Positions 8,673 through 18,267 of a DNA stretch of 64,000 bases are shown here, piece by piece. Numbering within the stretch: the stretch's first letter is position 1; the number at the start of each line of letters is the position of its first letter. The stretch is taken from NCBI RefSeq assembly GCF_028747805.1, contig NZ_CP114887.1, positions 2,845,501 through 2,909,500 on the forward strand, read 5' to 3'. The notes under the pieces are model-generated. The model was not told where the DNA came from. It searched no databases and saw only the letters and a program-made list of their open reading frames with translations. The position numbers were made by a program, and so were the translations under genes. This DNA comes from Solibacillus daqui (GTDB lineage Bacteria > Bacillota > Bacilli > Bacillales_A > Planococcaceae).

Positions 8673-10418
8673 TTACGCAGAGTAGTCGCGTTTACGTGGT
8701 GGAATTAACGAAACGTCTACTTCTTGATAAGTAATAATTGGCTCGCCCGTAGCTGGATCGAACTTCGCCATAGTTGTTTTTAAGAATCTTTCATCATCAC
8801 GTTCAGGGAAATCTGGTTTGTAGTGCGCTCCACGAGATTCATCACGTAATAATGCACCCTTCGTCATAACTTTTGCAAGGTATAACATGTTCTTTAACTG
8901 ACGAGTGAAGTGAGCACCTTGGTTAGACCATTTTTGTGTGTCATTGATGTTGATGTTTTCCCAACGCTCTTGTAATTCAGTTAATTTTTTGTACGTTTCT
9001 TCTAATTTAGAGTTAACACGTACTACTGTCATGTTATCAGTCATCCACTCACCAAGCTCTTTGTGAAGTAAGTAAGCGTTTTCTGTACCGTCCATTTTAA
9101 GGATAGCTTCCCATTTCTCTTGCTCTTCTTTTTCACGACGTGTGTAGATTTCTTCTGATAAATCTTCCGCATGCTTTTTAAGACCTTTAATGTACTTAAC
9201 AGCATTTGGACCAGCAACCATACCACCGTAAATCGCAGATAATAATGAGTTAGCACCTAAACGGTTTGCACCGTGTTGTGAGAAGTCACATTCACCAGCA
9301 GCGAATAAACCTGGGATTTCAGTCATTTGGTCGTAATCTACCCATAAACCACCCATTGAGTAGTGAACTGCTGGGAAGATTTTCATTGGTAATTTACGTG
9401 GGTCATCACCTACGAATTTTTCGTAGATTTCGATAATACCACCTAACTTAATATCTAATTCATGTGGATCTTTATGAGATAGGTCAAGGTATACCATGTT
9501 CTCACCGTTGATACCTAATTTTTGGTTTACACATACGTCGAAGATTTCACGAGTAGCAATATCACGAGGTACTAAGTTACCGTAAGCTGGGTATTTCTCT
9601 TCTAAGAAGTACCAAGGTTTACCGTCTTTGTAAGTCCAAATACGACCACCTTCACCACGAGCAGATTCTGACATTAGACGGTTTTTGTCGTCTCCAGGAA
9701 TTGCTGTTGGGTGAATTTGAATCATTTCACCGTTTGAATAAGAAGCACCTTGTTGATAAACAATTGATGCTGCTGAACCAGTGTTGATTACTGAGTTTGT
9801 TGTTTTACCGAAGATAATACCAGGGCCACCTGTTGCCATGATTACAGCGTCAGAACGGAATGATTTAATTTCTTCAGTACGTAAATCTTGTGCTACGATA
9901 CCGCGGCAAACGCCTTCGTCATCCATAACGGCACCAAGGAATTCCCAGTGCTCATATTTTGTAACTAAACCAGCTACTTCGTGAGAACGAACTTGCTCGT
10001 CTAGTGCGTATAGTAATTGTTGACCAGTTGTTGCACCTGAGAATGCTGTACGGTGCATTAACGTACCGCCGAAACGACGGAAGTCAATTAAACCTTCTGG
10101 CGTACGGTTGAACATTACACCCATACGGTCCATTAAGTGGATAATTCCAGGGGCTGCATCACACATACCCTTAACTGGTGGTTGGTTCGCTAAGAAGTCG
10201 CCACCGTATACTGTATCGTCAAAGTGGATCCATGGAGAATCCCCTTCACCTTTTGTATTAACTGCTCCGTTAATTCCGCCTTGCGCACATACAGAGTGCG
10301 AACGTTTAACTGGAACTAACGAGAATAACTCAACTGCAGTACCAACTTCAGCTGCTTTAATCGTAGCCATTAAGCCGGCAAGACCGCCACCAACGACGAT
10401 AACTTTACTCTTTGCCAT
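8673..10418 (-). CDS. sdhA: Succinate dehydrogenase flavoprotein subunit
   Basis: Catalytic subunit that oxidises succinate to fumarate. The 581-residue protein has the FAD dinucleotide fold VVGGGLAGLMATIKAAE, the histidine that carries covalent FAD in RSHSVCAQGGINGA, and substrate residues in the HPTA, RGEGGR and HYSMGGLWVDY regions. Length matches the Bacillus (type B) enzyme. SdhA lies between sdhC and sdhB, the usual Bacillus order. Confidence 0.97.
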   Translation of the reverse strand: MAKSKVIVVGGGLAGLMATIKAAEVGTAVELFSLVPVKRSHSVCAQGGINGAVNTKGEGDSPWIHFDDTVYGGDFLANQPPVKGMCDAAPGIIHLMDRMGVMFNRTPEGLIDFRRFGGTLMHRTAFSGATTGQQLLYALDEQVRSHEVAGLVTKYEHWEFLGAVMDDEGVCRGIVAQDLRTEEIKSFRSDAVIMATGGPGIIFGKTTNSVINTGSAASIVYQQGASYSNGEMIQIHPTAIPGDDKNRLMSESARGEGGRIWTYKDGKPWYFLEEKYPAYGNLVPRDIATREIFDVCVNQKLGINGENMVYLDLSHKDPHELDIKLGGIIEIYEKFVGDDPRKLPMKIFPAVHYSMGGLWVDYDQMTEIPGLFAAGECDFSQHGANRLGANSLLSAIYGGMVAGPNAVKYIKGLKKHAEDLSEEIYTRREKEEQEKWEAILKMDGTENAYLLHKELGEWMTDNMTVVRVNSKLEETYKKLTELQERWENININDTQKWSNQGAHFTRQLKNMLYLAKVMTKGALLRDESRGAHYKPDFPERDDERFLKTTMAKFDPATGEPIITYQEVDVSLIPPRKRDYSA

Positions 10419-10515
10419 GATTATTTCTCACTCCTCATTAATTGCTAATTACTTTTACTCACAATTTCATCCGATACTTAGTTCTTAACTATGTATTAGC
10501 GTTCAAGTTAAGAAA

Positions 10516-11130
10516 TTATGCGAATGAAACGATTGCTGCAACACCCATAATGCTTAAAATCACAAATACTAATAAAGAAACATAAGTGAAGATTTGTTGA
10601 GATTTTTTAGATTGTGTAATACCCCAGCTCACGCAGAATGACCATAAGCCGTTCGCTAAGTGGAATGTTGCTGATACGATACCAACGATGTAGAATGCTA
10701 ACATTAATGGATTGTCAACGATTTCAGCAATCATGTCCCATTCAACTTCAGTACCTAATGCTTTTTGTATACGAGTTTGGAAAATATGCCAAGCAATGAA
10801 GATTACTAGGAAAATCCCTGTGAAACGTTGTAAAGCGAACATCCAGTTACGGAATGTGCTAAAACGCTTCGTGTTGTGTGTAGCAGTGAATGCAATATAC
10901 ACTCCGTAGAATGCGTGGAACATAAGTGGGATATAAATAATAACCCATTCCATTACTAACAATAACCAATGCGGAACTAAATCCATCATGTGAATTGAGT
11001 CATTGTAAGTACTTTCACCGCCAATTGCAGTGAAGTTCAAACTTAAGTGGAACACCAAGAATAACCCGACAGGAATTACACCTAGTAACGAGTGTAAGCG
11101 GCGCCATAAAAATTCACGATCTTTCGACAA
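10516..11130 (-). CDS. sdhC: Succinate dehydrogenase cytochrome b558 subunit
   Basis: Membrane anchor with two b haems that reduces menaquinone. The 204-residue protein has five predicted membrane helices and candidate haem-ligand histidines in LVFHLSLN, MFHAFYGVY, IAWHIFQT and TFHLANGLWSF. Translation starts with TTG at 11130, with AAGGGGGG eight bases upstream. First gene of sdhCAB, about 100 bases downstream of a good promoter. Confidence 0.94.
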   Translation of the reverse strand: MSKDREFLWRRLHSLLGVIPVGLFLVFHLSLNFTAIGGESTYNDSIHMMDLVPHWLLLVMEWVIIYIPLMFHAFYGVYIAFTATHNTKRFSTFRNWMFALQRFTGIFLVIFIAWHIFQTRIQKALGTEVEWDMIAEIVDNPLMLAFYIVGIVSATFHLANGLWSFCVSWGITQSKKSQQIFTYVSLLVFVILSIMGVAAIVSFA

Positions 11131-11238
11131 AACTGTTACCCCCCTTAGTACTTGAAATACACATAAACATCGTCACGAAATTGTTGACTCTGTTTGTTGA
11201 CTGCATATTTCATCATGGTACAATATTATGACATGTCC

Positions 11239-11267
11239 ATTGTACTCTCAACAGATACTAGCGTCAA
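11239..11267 (-). promoter_or_regulatory. Sigma-A promoter of sdhCAB
   Basis: Minus strand TTGACG, a 17-base spacer and TACAAT: five of six consensus bases in each box. The leader to the sdhC start is about 100 bases. Confidence 0.75.
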
Positions 11268-11400
11268 GGCAACCAGTGATATTTTATAATCATTTTAAAG
11301 ACGACTTTAAGCTGTTTTGAGTCGGATTTTTTCTACTTATATTAACATTTCTTATCAAGAATTAAAATTATAAGAAAAATTATGAAAGAGGTATTTTACT

Positions 11401-11817
11401 ATGGGAGAGCTAAAAATGAAAACGATTCCATCTTTTGGGTACGAAATCATTCGAGATCATCTGCTTCATTCAATTTTAGGAAAGCACGAAGAGGATGTAT
11501 TATATTGGGCGGGAAAAGAACTAGCACGAAAATTTCCACTATTTTCATCAGAGGAACTACCATCATTCTTTACAGAAGCAGGCTGGGGCGTAATTACATT
11601 AGAAAAAGAATCAAAAGATGAAGCCCACTACGTATTGACGACAACTGAAGAACATTCGTTAAATATTGAACAACGTTGTTTCCGTTTAGAAGCCGGGTTT
11701 TTAGCCGAGCAAATACAAAAACAATTAGGCTGTTTAACAGAATGCTATGAAGAAAAAATCGAAAAGAAAAACTACGTAAGATTTACTTTAAAGTGGGATT
11801 TAAAGGAGTTAGTTTAA
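11401..11817 (+). CDS. yslB: YslB family protein (DUF2507)
   Basis: Protein of 138 residues of unknown function; the opening IPSFGYEIIRDHLLHSILGKHEEDVLYWAGKELARKFPL and the central GWG..TLEKE segment are characteristic of YslB/DUF2507, related in fold to V4R-type small-molecule-binding domains. AAAGAGG precedes the ATG by 9 bases. It is divergent from sdhC and convergent with lysC, the same neighbours as in B. subtilis. Confidence 0.85.
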   Translation: MGELKMKTIPSFGYEIIRDHLLHSILGKHEEDVLYWAGKELARKFPLFSSEELPSFFTEAGWGVITLEKESKDEAHYVLTTTEEHSLNIEQRCFRLEAGFLAEQIQKQLGCLTECYEEKIEKKNYVRFTLKWDLKELV

Positions 11818-11821
11818 CAAA

Positions 11822-11864
11822 AAATACCGTTCATGGACTTAGTCAATCCATGAACGGTATTTTG
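11822..11864. terminator. Bidirectional terminator between yslB and lysC
   Basis: Arms AATACCGTTCATGGA / TCCATGAACGGTATT (15 bp, perfect) with a 10-base loop; T-runs on both sides. Confidence 0.9.
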
Positions 11865-11865
11865 A

Positions 11866-13098
11866 TTATGAAGCTGAAATCTCTAATATTGCTAGATTGA
11901 ATTCATCATGCAATGCATTAGCCGCGCGTACCATTTCGTCCTGCGGCACAACAACCGACACTTTAATTTCTGATGTACTTACCATCTTCACAGGAATATT
12001 CTCTTTACCTAATCTGGCAAACATACGTGCTGCGACACCAGGATTCGATACCATCCCTGAACCCACAATTGAAACTTTTGCTAAGCCAACCTCAAAATCT
12101 GCAAAGCTAAAACCTAATGATAATTTACTTGCCTCTAGTACACGCAAGCTTTCCGCGAATTCTTCTTTTGCAATTGTAAAAGAAATGGTTGGCTTTATAC
12201 CATCAATCACTGCCTGCACAATAATATCCACATTGATTTCATGTTCGGCTAACGCATGAAACACCTCAGCTAGTGAAGCTGTTTCATAAGAATCATAGCC
12301 AATTGTTAAACGAATAATATCCGATTCATATGCAACACTGCGCACGATTAAATTTTTTTCCATTTCTACATCTCCTTTAATTAACGTCCCATCCACATCA
12401 TGCTCAAATGAACGAATGACGAGCGGTAATTCATATTTCTTAGCTAGCTCTACCGCACGTGGATGTAAGATATGTGCTCCTAAATTTGCAAATTCGAGCA
12501 TTTCATCATATGAAATTTCAGGTAACATACGGGCATGTTCAACGATTTGGGGATCTGCAGTAAAAATGCCGTCCACATTGGAATAAATGTCTACTCGCTC
12601 TGCTTCTAGCGCTACAGCTAGTGCTACAGCTGATGTTTCAGAGCCGCCTTTTCCTAATGTTGTAATATCATGCGCCTCCGTTATTCCTTGAAAACCCGAC
12701 ACAACAACAATTTCACCTTGTGCTAAATGTGCTTTAATACGCAGCACATCAACGTCTTCAACACGTGCATTACGATGCGCATCATTTGTTTTAATCCCTG
12801 CTTGCCACCCCGCAAGTGATATCGCTTTTCCACCTAACTCTTGAATGGCCATCGTTAAAAGTGCACTTGTCATCTGCGCTCCTGTTGCGATTAATACGTC
12901 CATTTCACGCTTTGATGGCTCATCCGTAATATCATGTGCAAATTGTCGCAACTCTCGTCGAATTGATTCCATCGAAGAAACCACAACAACTAAGTGTATG
13001 CCTCTTGCCTGCTCCTTTATTACGTTTTTCGCTACATCCCTAATTTTTTCGGCCGTCGCGATTGCCGGGCCACCAAATTTTGCAACAACTGTTTGCAT
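11866..13098 (-). CDS. lysC: Aspartate kinase, lysine-responsive
   Basis: First enzyme of the aspartate pathway (L-aspartate to 4-phospho-L-aspartate). The 410-residue protein has the amino-acid kinase domain (KFGGPAIATAEKIRDVA near the start, where KFGG fits the family's KFGGxS motif with Pro-Ala following; GKGGSETSAVALA around residue 150) and two C-terminal ACT domains. The start is the ATG at 13098 with AAGGAG nine bases upstream. It follows a lysine riboswitch with terminator, so lysine represses it. An internal start for a separate beta subunit, as in B. subtilis LysC, is possible but was not located. Confidence 0.94.
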   Translation of the reverse strand: MQTVVAKFGGPAIATAEKIRDVAKNVIKEQARGIHLVVVVSSMESIRRELRQFAHDITDEPSKREMDVLIATGAQMTSALLTMAIQELGGKAISLAGWQAGIKTNDAHRNARVEDVDVLRIKAHLAQGEIVVVSGFQGITEAHDITTLGKGGSETSAVALAVALEAERVDIYSNVDGIFTADPQIVEHARMLPEISYDEMLEFANLGAHILHPRAVELAKKYELPLVIRSFEHDVDGTLIKGDVEMEKNLIVRSVAYESDIIRLTIGYDSYETASLAEVFHALAEHEINVDIIVQAVIDGIKPTISFTIAKEEFAESLRVLEASKLSLGFSFADFEVGLAKVSIVGSGMVSNPGVAARMFARLGKENIPVKMVSTSEIKVSVVVPQDEMVRAANALHDEFNLAILEISAS

Positions 13099-13158
13099 AC
13101 ATTTGCACTCCTTTTTTCTTGTACTCTTAATACCACTTCTTCTATTCCAGTGAAAAAA

Positions 13159-13198
13159 CGCAAAAAAAAGCGACCTTCCACGTTCATGGAAAGTCGCC
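13159..13198 (-). terminator. Regulated terminator of the lysC leader
   Basis: Minus-strand hairpin GGCGACTTTCCA / TGGAAGGTCGC followed by eight T, placed between the lysine riboswitch aptamer and the lysC ribosome site. This is the expression platform: lysine binding should favour it. Confidence 0.88.
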
Positions 13199-13230
13199 AT
13201 CAAGACAAATAAAAATTAAAATATCTTTTA

Positions 13231-13400
13231 GGATAGCTCTCCAGAACATAATGCTCTGACAGTCTTACATCTCTTAAATGCAAAACCAGCAAAATACGTG
13301 AACAATACGCATTTCACTTCGGCAGGCTCCCCTTTCGATTGCTTTCTTAGGAATTGTTCTTCCTCGAGCAATGTACTATTGAATACTGCACCTCTATCAT
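13231..13400 (-). promoter_or_regulatory. Lysine riboswitch (L box) controlling lysC
   Basis: Minus-strand leader with the landmark L-box blocks in order: GATAGAGGTGC at the 5' side of P1, a GAAAGGGGAGCC element, GCCGAAGTG, the TTTGCTGG block, GACTGTCAG and the closing GGAGAGCTATC that pairs with the first block. The order and wording closely resemble the B. subtilis lysC leader as I remember it. A terminator follows 30 bases downstream, so control is by transcription attenuation. Confidence 0.95.
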
Positions 13401-13436
13401 TCGAATTTATAGAATTGTTTGTATTTTAGCATAACA

Positions 13437-15227
13437 CTACTCCGTTTTCAATGATGCATCCTGAAAATGTCGGTAAATGCCCTCCGCTAGCTTTGGTGGT
13501 ATACCCGCCTCTTGTAATTGTAATTCACTCGCTTCACGTATTTTTTTCACAGAGCCAAAATGTTTCATCAGTTGTTGTTTGCGTCTTGGTCCGACACCGT
13601 CAATATCATCCAGTACAGACTGAATCGCATTTGTTTGACGCTGTTGACGTAAAAACGTAATCGCAAATCGGTGTACCTCGTCTTGAATACGCTGCAATAA
13701 ATAAAACCCATCACTTGTACGTTTTAGTGGCACCACTTCAGGTGGACTACCGAATAATAGCTGTGACGTATTGTGCTTATCATCTTTCGCAAGACCCGCA
13801 ATTGGAATCACGAGGCCAAGCTCATCTTCAATCACTTCACGTGCCACTTCGATTTGCCCTTTCCCACCATCGATAACGATTAAATCCGGTAACGGTAAAT
13901 TTTCACGTAGAACGCGCGTATAACGGCGGCGCACGACCTCTGCCATCGCACCGTAATCATCATGCTTTGCTGCTTCACGTGTTTTATATTTGCGGTATTC
14001 CTTTTTAGCGGGCTTTCCATCTATAAAAACAACCATAGCTGACACTGGATCAGCTCCGTGCATGTGGCTATTATCAAACGCTTCAATTCGCAACGGAATC
14101 GAAATATTCATCGCTTCCGCTAATGCTTCACATGCACCAACTGTTCTTTCTTCCTGACGTTCAATTAGTTGGAATTTTTCTTGAATGGCAATGCCTGCAT
14201 TTTTCATCGCCAAATCGACGAGCTCTTTTTTAGAACCTCGTTTTGGAATTATAACTTTTGTATTTAAAAGCTTTTGCAATATTTTTTCATCAATTGAACT
14301 TGGCACAAAAATTTCTTTTGGCAAAATATGATTCGACGGTTCATAAAAACGACCTACAAAGGTTAGAAACTCCTCTTCAGGCTCATCGTAAATCGGAAAA
14401 ACAGAAACATCACGCTCAATTAGTTTCCCTTGGCGTACAAAAAATACTTGTACACACATCCACCCTTTTTCAACTGCGTAACCAAATACATCACGGTTTG
14501 TTAAGTCATCAGACACCATTTTTTGCTTTTGCATAATACTATCAATATGTGTAATTAAATCACGGAATTCCTTTGCACGTTCAAACTCTAAATTTTCCGC
14601 TGCTTCGAACATTTTTTGCTGAAGATCCTCTTTAATTTCATCGACCCCTCCATTTAAAAACTTTGAAATTGCTTCAATCATTTCGTCATATACTTGTTTT
14701 TCAATATCCTTTACACAAGGTGCCAAGCATTGACCTAGATGGTAATACAGGCACACCTGATTGGGCATATGAGCACATTTTCGAAGTGGGTACAGTCGGT
14801 CTAACAGCTTTTTCGTTTCATTTGCTGCGTAAGCATTCGGATAAGGACCAAAATATTTCGCTTTATCCTTTTTAATTTTACGCGTCGTAATAAGACGTGG
14901 ATGACGCTCATTTGTAATTTTAATATACGGATAGGTCTTATCATCAGTTAGTTTAATATTATATTTTGGATCATGGAGCTTAATTAAATTTAGTTCTAAA
15001 ATAAGCGCCTCTATGTTACTAGAAGTGACAATATATTCAAAGTCTTCAATTTCACTTACTAAGCGTGCCGTTTTCCCATCATGACTGCCTGTAAAATACG
15101 AGCGAACACGTTTTTTTAATATCTTTGCCTTACCAACATAAATTATCGTGCCTTGACGGTCCTTCATAATATAGCAACCCGGGTCAGCCGGTAAAATTTC
15201 TAGTTTCGCTTTAATCATTGCATTCAT
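13437..15227 (-). CDS. uvrC: Excinuclease ABC subunit C
   Basis: Makes both incisions in nucleotide excision repair after UvrB loading. The protein of about 596 residues has the GIY-YIG domain ([19 protein letters not shown], residues about 15-95), the UvrB-binding UVR motif ([19 protein letters not shown], about 205-225), the RNase H-like endonuclease domain ([21 protein letters not shown]) and C-terminal helix-hairpin-helix motifs ([27 protein letters not shown]). The ATG at 15227 fits the GGTGA site; a GTG nine bases earlier is the alternative. Confidence 0.95.
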   Translation of the reverse strand: MNAMIKAKLEILPADPGCYIMKDRQGTIIYVGKAKILKKRVRSYFTGSHDGKTARLVSEIEDFEYIVTSSNIEALILELNLIKLHDPKYNIKLTDDKTYPYIKITNERHPRLITTRKIKKDKAKYFGPYPNAYAANETKKLLDRLYPLRKCAHMPNQVCLYYHLGQCLAPCVKDIEKQVYDEMIEAISKFLNGGVDEIKEDLQQKMFEAAENLEFERAKEFRDLITHIDSIMQKQKMVSDDLTNRDVFGYAVEKGWMCVQVFFVRQGKLIERDVSVFPIYDEPEEEFLTFVGRFYEPSNHILPKEIFVPSSIDEKILQKLLNTKVIIPKRGSKKELVDLAMKNAGIAIQEKFQLIERQEERTVGACEALAEAMNISIPLRIEAFDNSHMHGADPVSAMVVFIDGKPAKKEYRKYKTREAAKHDDYGAMAEVVRRRYTRVLRENLPLPDLIVIDGGKGQIEVAREVIEDELGLVIPIAGLAKDDKHNTSQLLFGSPPEVVPLKRTSDGFYLLQRIQDEVHRFAITFLRQQRQTNAIQSVLDDIDGVGPRRKQQLMKHFGSVKKIREASELQLQEAGIPPKLAEGIYRHFQDASLKTE

Positions 15228-15281
15228 ATTTCTCACCTATACACTGTGTCGTTATCTTAATTTTAACCGATTCTAATACAA

Positions 15282-15317
15282 GAAAAAAGCCGTACACCTT
15301 CATAGGCATACGGCTTA
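15282..15317 (-). terminator. Terminator after trxA
   Basis: Minus-strand AAGCCGTATGCC / GGTGTACGGCTT stem with a 6-base loop and a TTTTTT tail. Confidence 0.88.
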
Positions 15318-15327
15318 GTTACTGAAA

Positions 15328-15642
15328 TTATTTATTGTCGTTAATGAAGTCGATTAACGCTTCTTTTGGCATGAAGCCAGCTGTTTTTGCTTTTAGCTCG
15401 CCATCAACGAATAATAATAATGATGGAATAGACATGATTTGGTACTCAGCAGCAGTACCTTGGTTGTTATCTACATCCACTTTAACGATTTTAACATCGT
15501 TACCGATTTCTGCATCTAATTCTTCAAGAACTGGAGCGATCATTTTACATGGACCACACCATGCAGCCCAAAAGTCTACTAAAACTACACCATTTGAAAT
15601 TTCTTGTGCGAAAGTTTGATCTGTACCGTGTACAATTGCCAT
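15328..15642 (-). CDS. trxA: Thioredoxin
   Basis: General cytosolic protein disulfide reductase of 104 residues with the WCGPC active site in DFWAAWCGPCKMIAPVLEEL and the cis-proline loop in IMSIPSLLLF. AAGGAGG precedes the ATG. It has its own terminator and lies next to uvrC, as in B. subtilis. Confidence 0.97.
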   Translation of the reverse strand: MAIVHGTDQTFAQEISNGVVLVDFWAAWCGPCKMIAPVLEELDAEIGNDVKIVKVDVDNNQGTAAEYQIMSIPSLLLFVDGELKAKTAGFMPKEALIDFINDNK

Positions 15643-16133
15643 TTTAAAATAGCCTCCTTAATTACAATATGCTAGTAGTATAGCATGATTTGGCAATGAG
15701 AAAATAATAAAATGCTCGCGAAAATTGGATTTGCGGTGAAATGTTGGAAACAGGGAGATACATAAACATACATTTGAAAAATACTTGTATCAACTTATAT
15801 CAATTACGTCTCAGCTACTTTTGTCCAGATTTTTTTCAAGCTCTCTTGAAAAACTTCCCTAAAAAATCTGTGACATCTGCCGGGGATTGAACCCCTGCTG
15901 AATCAAGTTAAAATTGTATATATCAAATAACACCTAACAAAGTTACGATACTACTTATCATTATAATTCCCCCTATATTATTAGAAGAGTTAAAATATAA
16001 ATGCTCTACCACCTAGTGAATAGTCAGGATGGATCTCGTGGATTCTGATTATCGAGGTATAAATACGCAGCTTTTCTTCTTCCAAAAATTAGAGTAAGCT
16101 ATAGACAGAGTACATAAAGGAGGTAGTATTACA
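15643..16133. other. Intergenic region between trxA and the M42 peptidase
   Basis: Holds the trxA promoter region, one copy of a dispersed repeat (15822-15915) and the ribosome site of the next gene. No open frame is convincing. Confidence 0.6.
15822..15915. repeat. Dispersed intergenic repeat, copy 1
   Basis: Shares a 57-base core with 27402-27458: GTCCAGATTTTTTTCAA, a variable five-base step, GAAAAACT, CTAAAAAATCTGTGACATC and GCCGGGG. The core is itself an inverted repeat (AGATTTTTT with AAAAAATCT). This copy is short: GCCGGGG is followed after a few bases by CCCC and by TGCTGAATCAAGTTAAAA, which matches the far end of copy 2. Confidence 0.75.
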
Positions 16134-17171
16134 TTGATTACAATAAATAAAGAGCGTGTCCTTCAAATCGCAACGGACTTACTACAACTGCATAGTCCTA
16201 CTGGATATTGTCATGAAATTATGGATACGATTGAACAGTTCGTTCATCAAACAGGTTATCAATTTGAGCGTACATTGAAAGGCGCGGGGATCATTTCTAT
16301 TCCCGGAGCTAATGAGGGCAAGGTTATCGGTCTTTCTGCGCATGTTGATACATTGGGCGCAATGGTACGTTCGATTACTGGTCACGGAACACTAAAGTTT
16401 ACGCTTCTAGGTGGTCCGCTCGTTCCAACTTGGGATGGCGAATATGTTTTTATTCGTACGAGAGATGGCAGAACGTATAGCGGTACTATTTTAAGCACAA
16501 GCCCGGCAGTACACGTATTTGAAGACAGCAAATCAAAAAAACGTGAACCGCAGTTTATGGAAGTGCGTCTCGATGAAAAGGTGAAAACGAAGGAAGATGT
16601 TTTGAAGCTTGGCATTGGTGTCGGTGACTTTATTTTTATTGATCCGAAAACGACTGTAACAGAAAGTGGCTTTTTAAAATCCCGTTTCATTGATGACAAA
16701 GGAAGTGTGGCGTGCTTATTAGCGCTTCTTGAAATTATGAAACAGGAATCAATTGTACCGGCATATCCGGTGAAAATTGTGATTTCCAACTATGAAGAGG
16801 TTGGTCATGGTTCATCGTATATCCCTGCTGATATTACAGAATACATTTCTGTTGATATGGGCTGTATCGGTGATGATTTAAGCTGTACAGAATATGATGT
16901 TTCCATTTGTGCAAAAGATTCAACTGGTCCGTATGATTATGAATTAACATCAACTTTTATCCAATTAGCTCAAGAAAATAAGCTGCAATACGCAGTTGAT
17001 ATTTACCCTATGTACGGGTCAGATACAAGCGCCGCGCTTAGAGGCGGCAATAACATCAAAGGTGCCCTAATCGGACCTGGTGTTCACGCTTCACACGGAA
17101 TGGAACGAACACATTATGAAGCATTAGAAAACACGATTAAATTACTTTACCTGTACATCACAAAAAGTTAA
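16134..17171 (+). CDS. M42-family metallopeptidase (glutamyl/leucyl aminopeptidase-like)
   Basis: Co-catalytic metallo-aminopeptidase of 345 residues. Metal and catalytic positions are visible: SAHVDTLG (His and Asp), SRFIDDKGSVA (bridging Asp), NYEEVGHGS (catalytic Glu pair), VDMGCIG and the C-terminal PGVHASHGMERTHYEA with the last His. Such enzymes degrade peptides in the cytosol as large oligomers. The start codon is TTG with AAAGGAGGT ten bases upstream. It is inserted between trxA and etfA, which are adjacent in B. subtilis, and is on the opposite strand from both. Confidence 0.88.
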   Translation: MITINKERVLQIATDLLQLHSPTGYCHEIMDTIEQFVHQTGYQFERTLKGAGIISIPGANEGKVIGLSAHVDTLGAMVRSITGHGTLKFTLLGGPLVPTWDGEYVFIRTRDGRTYSGTILSTSPAVHVFEDSKSKKREPQFMEVRLDEKVKTKEDVLKLGIGVGDFIFIDPKTTVTESGFLKSRFIDDKGSVACLLALLEIMKQESIVPAYPVKIVISNYEEVGHGSSYIPADITEYISVDMGCIGDDLSCTEYDVSICAKDSTGPYDYELTSTFIQLAQENKLQYAVDIYPMYGSDTSAALRGGNNIKGALIGPGVHASHGMERTHYEALENTIKLLYLYITKS

Positions 17172-17193
17172 TAAGGACTATCTCTAGGCAACA

Positions 17194-17232
17194 CAAAAAG
17201 CTTCCCCAATTAATTGAGGAAGCTCGTTTTTT
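17194..17232. terminator. Bidirectional terminator between M42 peptidase and etfA
   Basis: AGCTTCCCCAATT / AATTGAGGAAGCT stem; TTTTTT follows on the plus strand, TTTTTG on the minus strand. Confidence 0.88.
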
Positions 17233-18208
17233 ATGCGTTTACTTTTAATGCTTTGAATTCCTCGATTAAAAGTGGGATAACTTCGAATAGGTCCCCTACG
17301 ATACCGTAGTCAGCAACTTTAAAGATATTTGCTTCTGGGTCTTTGTTAATTGCTACAATTACTTTAGAGTTCGACATACCGGCTAAGTGTTGAATTGCTC
17401 CAGAAATACCAGCCGCGATGTAAAGGTCAGGTGTTACAACTTTACCAGTTTGGCCGATTTGTAATGAGTAATCGCAGTATTCTGCGTCACATGCACCACG
17501 AGAGGCACCAACTGCACCACCTAGTAAGTTAGCAAGCTCTTTTAATGGTTCGAAACCTTCCTCGGATTTCACGCCACGGCCACCCGCAACAACTACTTTT
17601 GCTTCAGAAAGGTCTACACCTTCAGTAGATTTACGAACAACTTCTTTAATAATTGTGCGTAAGTTTGTAATGTCTACTGTAACAGCAGATACATCACCTG
17701 AGCGACCTGTATTTTTTTCTAAAGGCGCGATGTTATTTGGACGAATTGTCGCAAAAATAACGCCATCTTTAATTTTTACTTTTTCAAATGCTTTACCAGA
17801 GTATATTGGACGGATGAAAACTGTGTCATCACCAGCGCCTTCGATTTCTGTAACATCTGAAACTAAACCAGATTGTAAGCGAGACGCGATCTTTGGAGAT
17901 AAGTCTTTACCTAATGAAGTATGTCCAAATACGATTGCTTCTGGTTTTTCTTTTTCAACTACAGCTAAAATTGCTTGGCTGTAACCATCAGATGTATAGT
18001 TTTTTAAGTGTGGGTGCTCTACAGTAACGACACGGCTTGCACCATATGCGATAAGCTCATTTGCTAAATCTGCTACAGCATCCCCAACTAATAATCCAAC
18101 TACTTCACCACCGTCAGCTATTTTTGAACCTGCTGCGATTGCTTCGAATGAAACGTTACGTAAGTTCCCTTCACGAACCTCACCTAACACTAAAACTTTC
18201 TTTGACAT
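17231..18208 (-). CDS. etfA: Electron transfer flavoprotein alpha subunit
   Basis: FAD-carrying subunit that passes electrons from acyl-CoA dehydrogenases to the quinone pool. The 325-residue protein has an N-terminal domain I and the C-terminal FAD-binding signature LYIAAGISGAIQHLAGMSNSKVIVAINKDPEANIFKVADYGIVGD. Last gene of fadR-fadB-etfB-etfA. Confidence 0.96.
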   Translation of the reverse strand: MSKKVLVLGEVREGNLRNVSFEAIAAGSKIADGGEVVGLLVGDAVADLANELIAYGASRVVTVEHPHLKNYTSDGYSQAILAVVEKEKPEAIVFGHTSLGKDLSPKIASRLQSGLVSDVTEIEGAGDDTVFIRPIYSGKAFEKVKIKDGVIFATIRPNNIAPLEKNTGRSGDVSAVTVDITNLRTIIKEVVRKSTEGVDLSEAKVVVAGGRGVKSEEGFEPLKELANLLGGAVGASRGACDAEYCDYSLQIGQTGKVVTPDLYIAAGISGAIQHLAGMSNSKVIVAINKDPEANIFKVADYGIVGDLFEVIPLLIEEFKALKVNA

Positions 18209-18267
18209 GAATATCCCTCCATTACCATCTTCGTAAAACTTCGATTTATTTCGTATCTAATGAATGA

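Noticed and set aside
15825..15915. CRISPR-like or tRNA-like repeat
   Set aside because: Only two copies 11.6 kb apart, with no spacer array and no cloverleaf; listed as a dispersed repeat.
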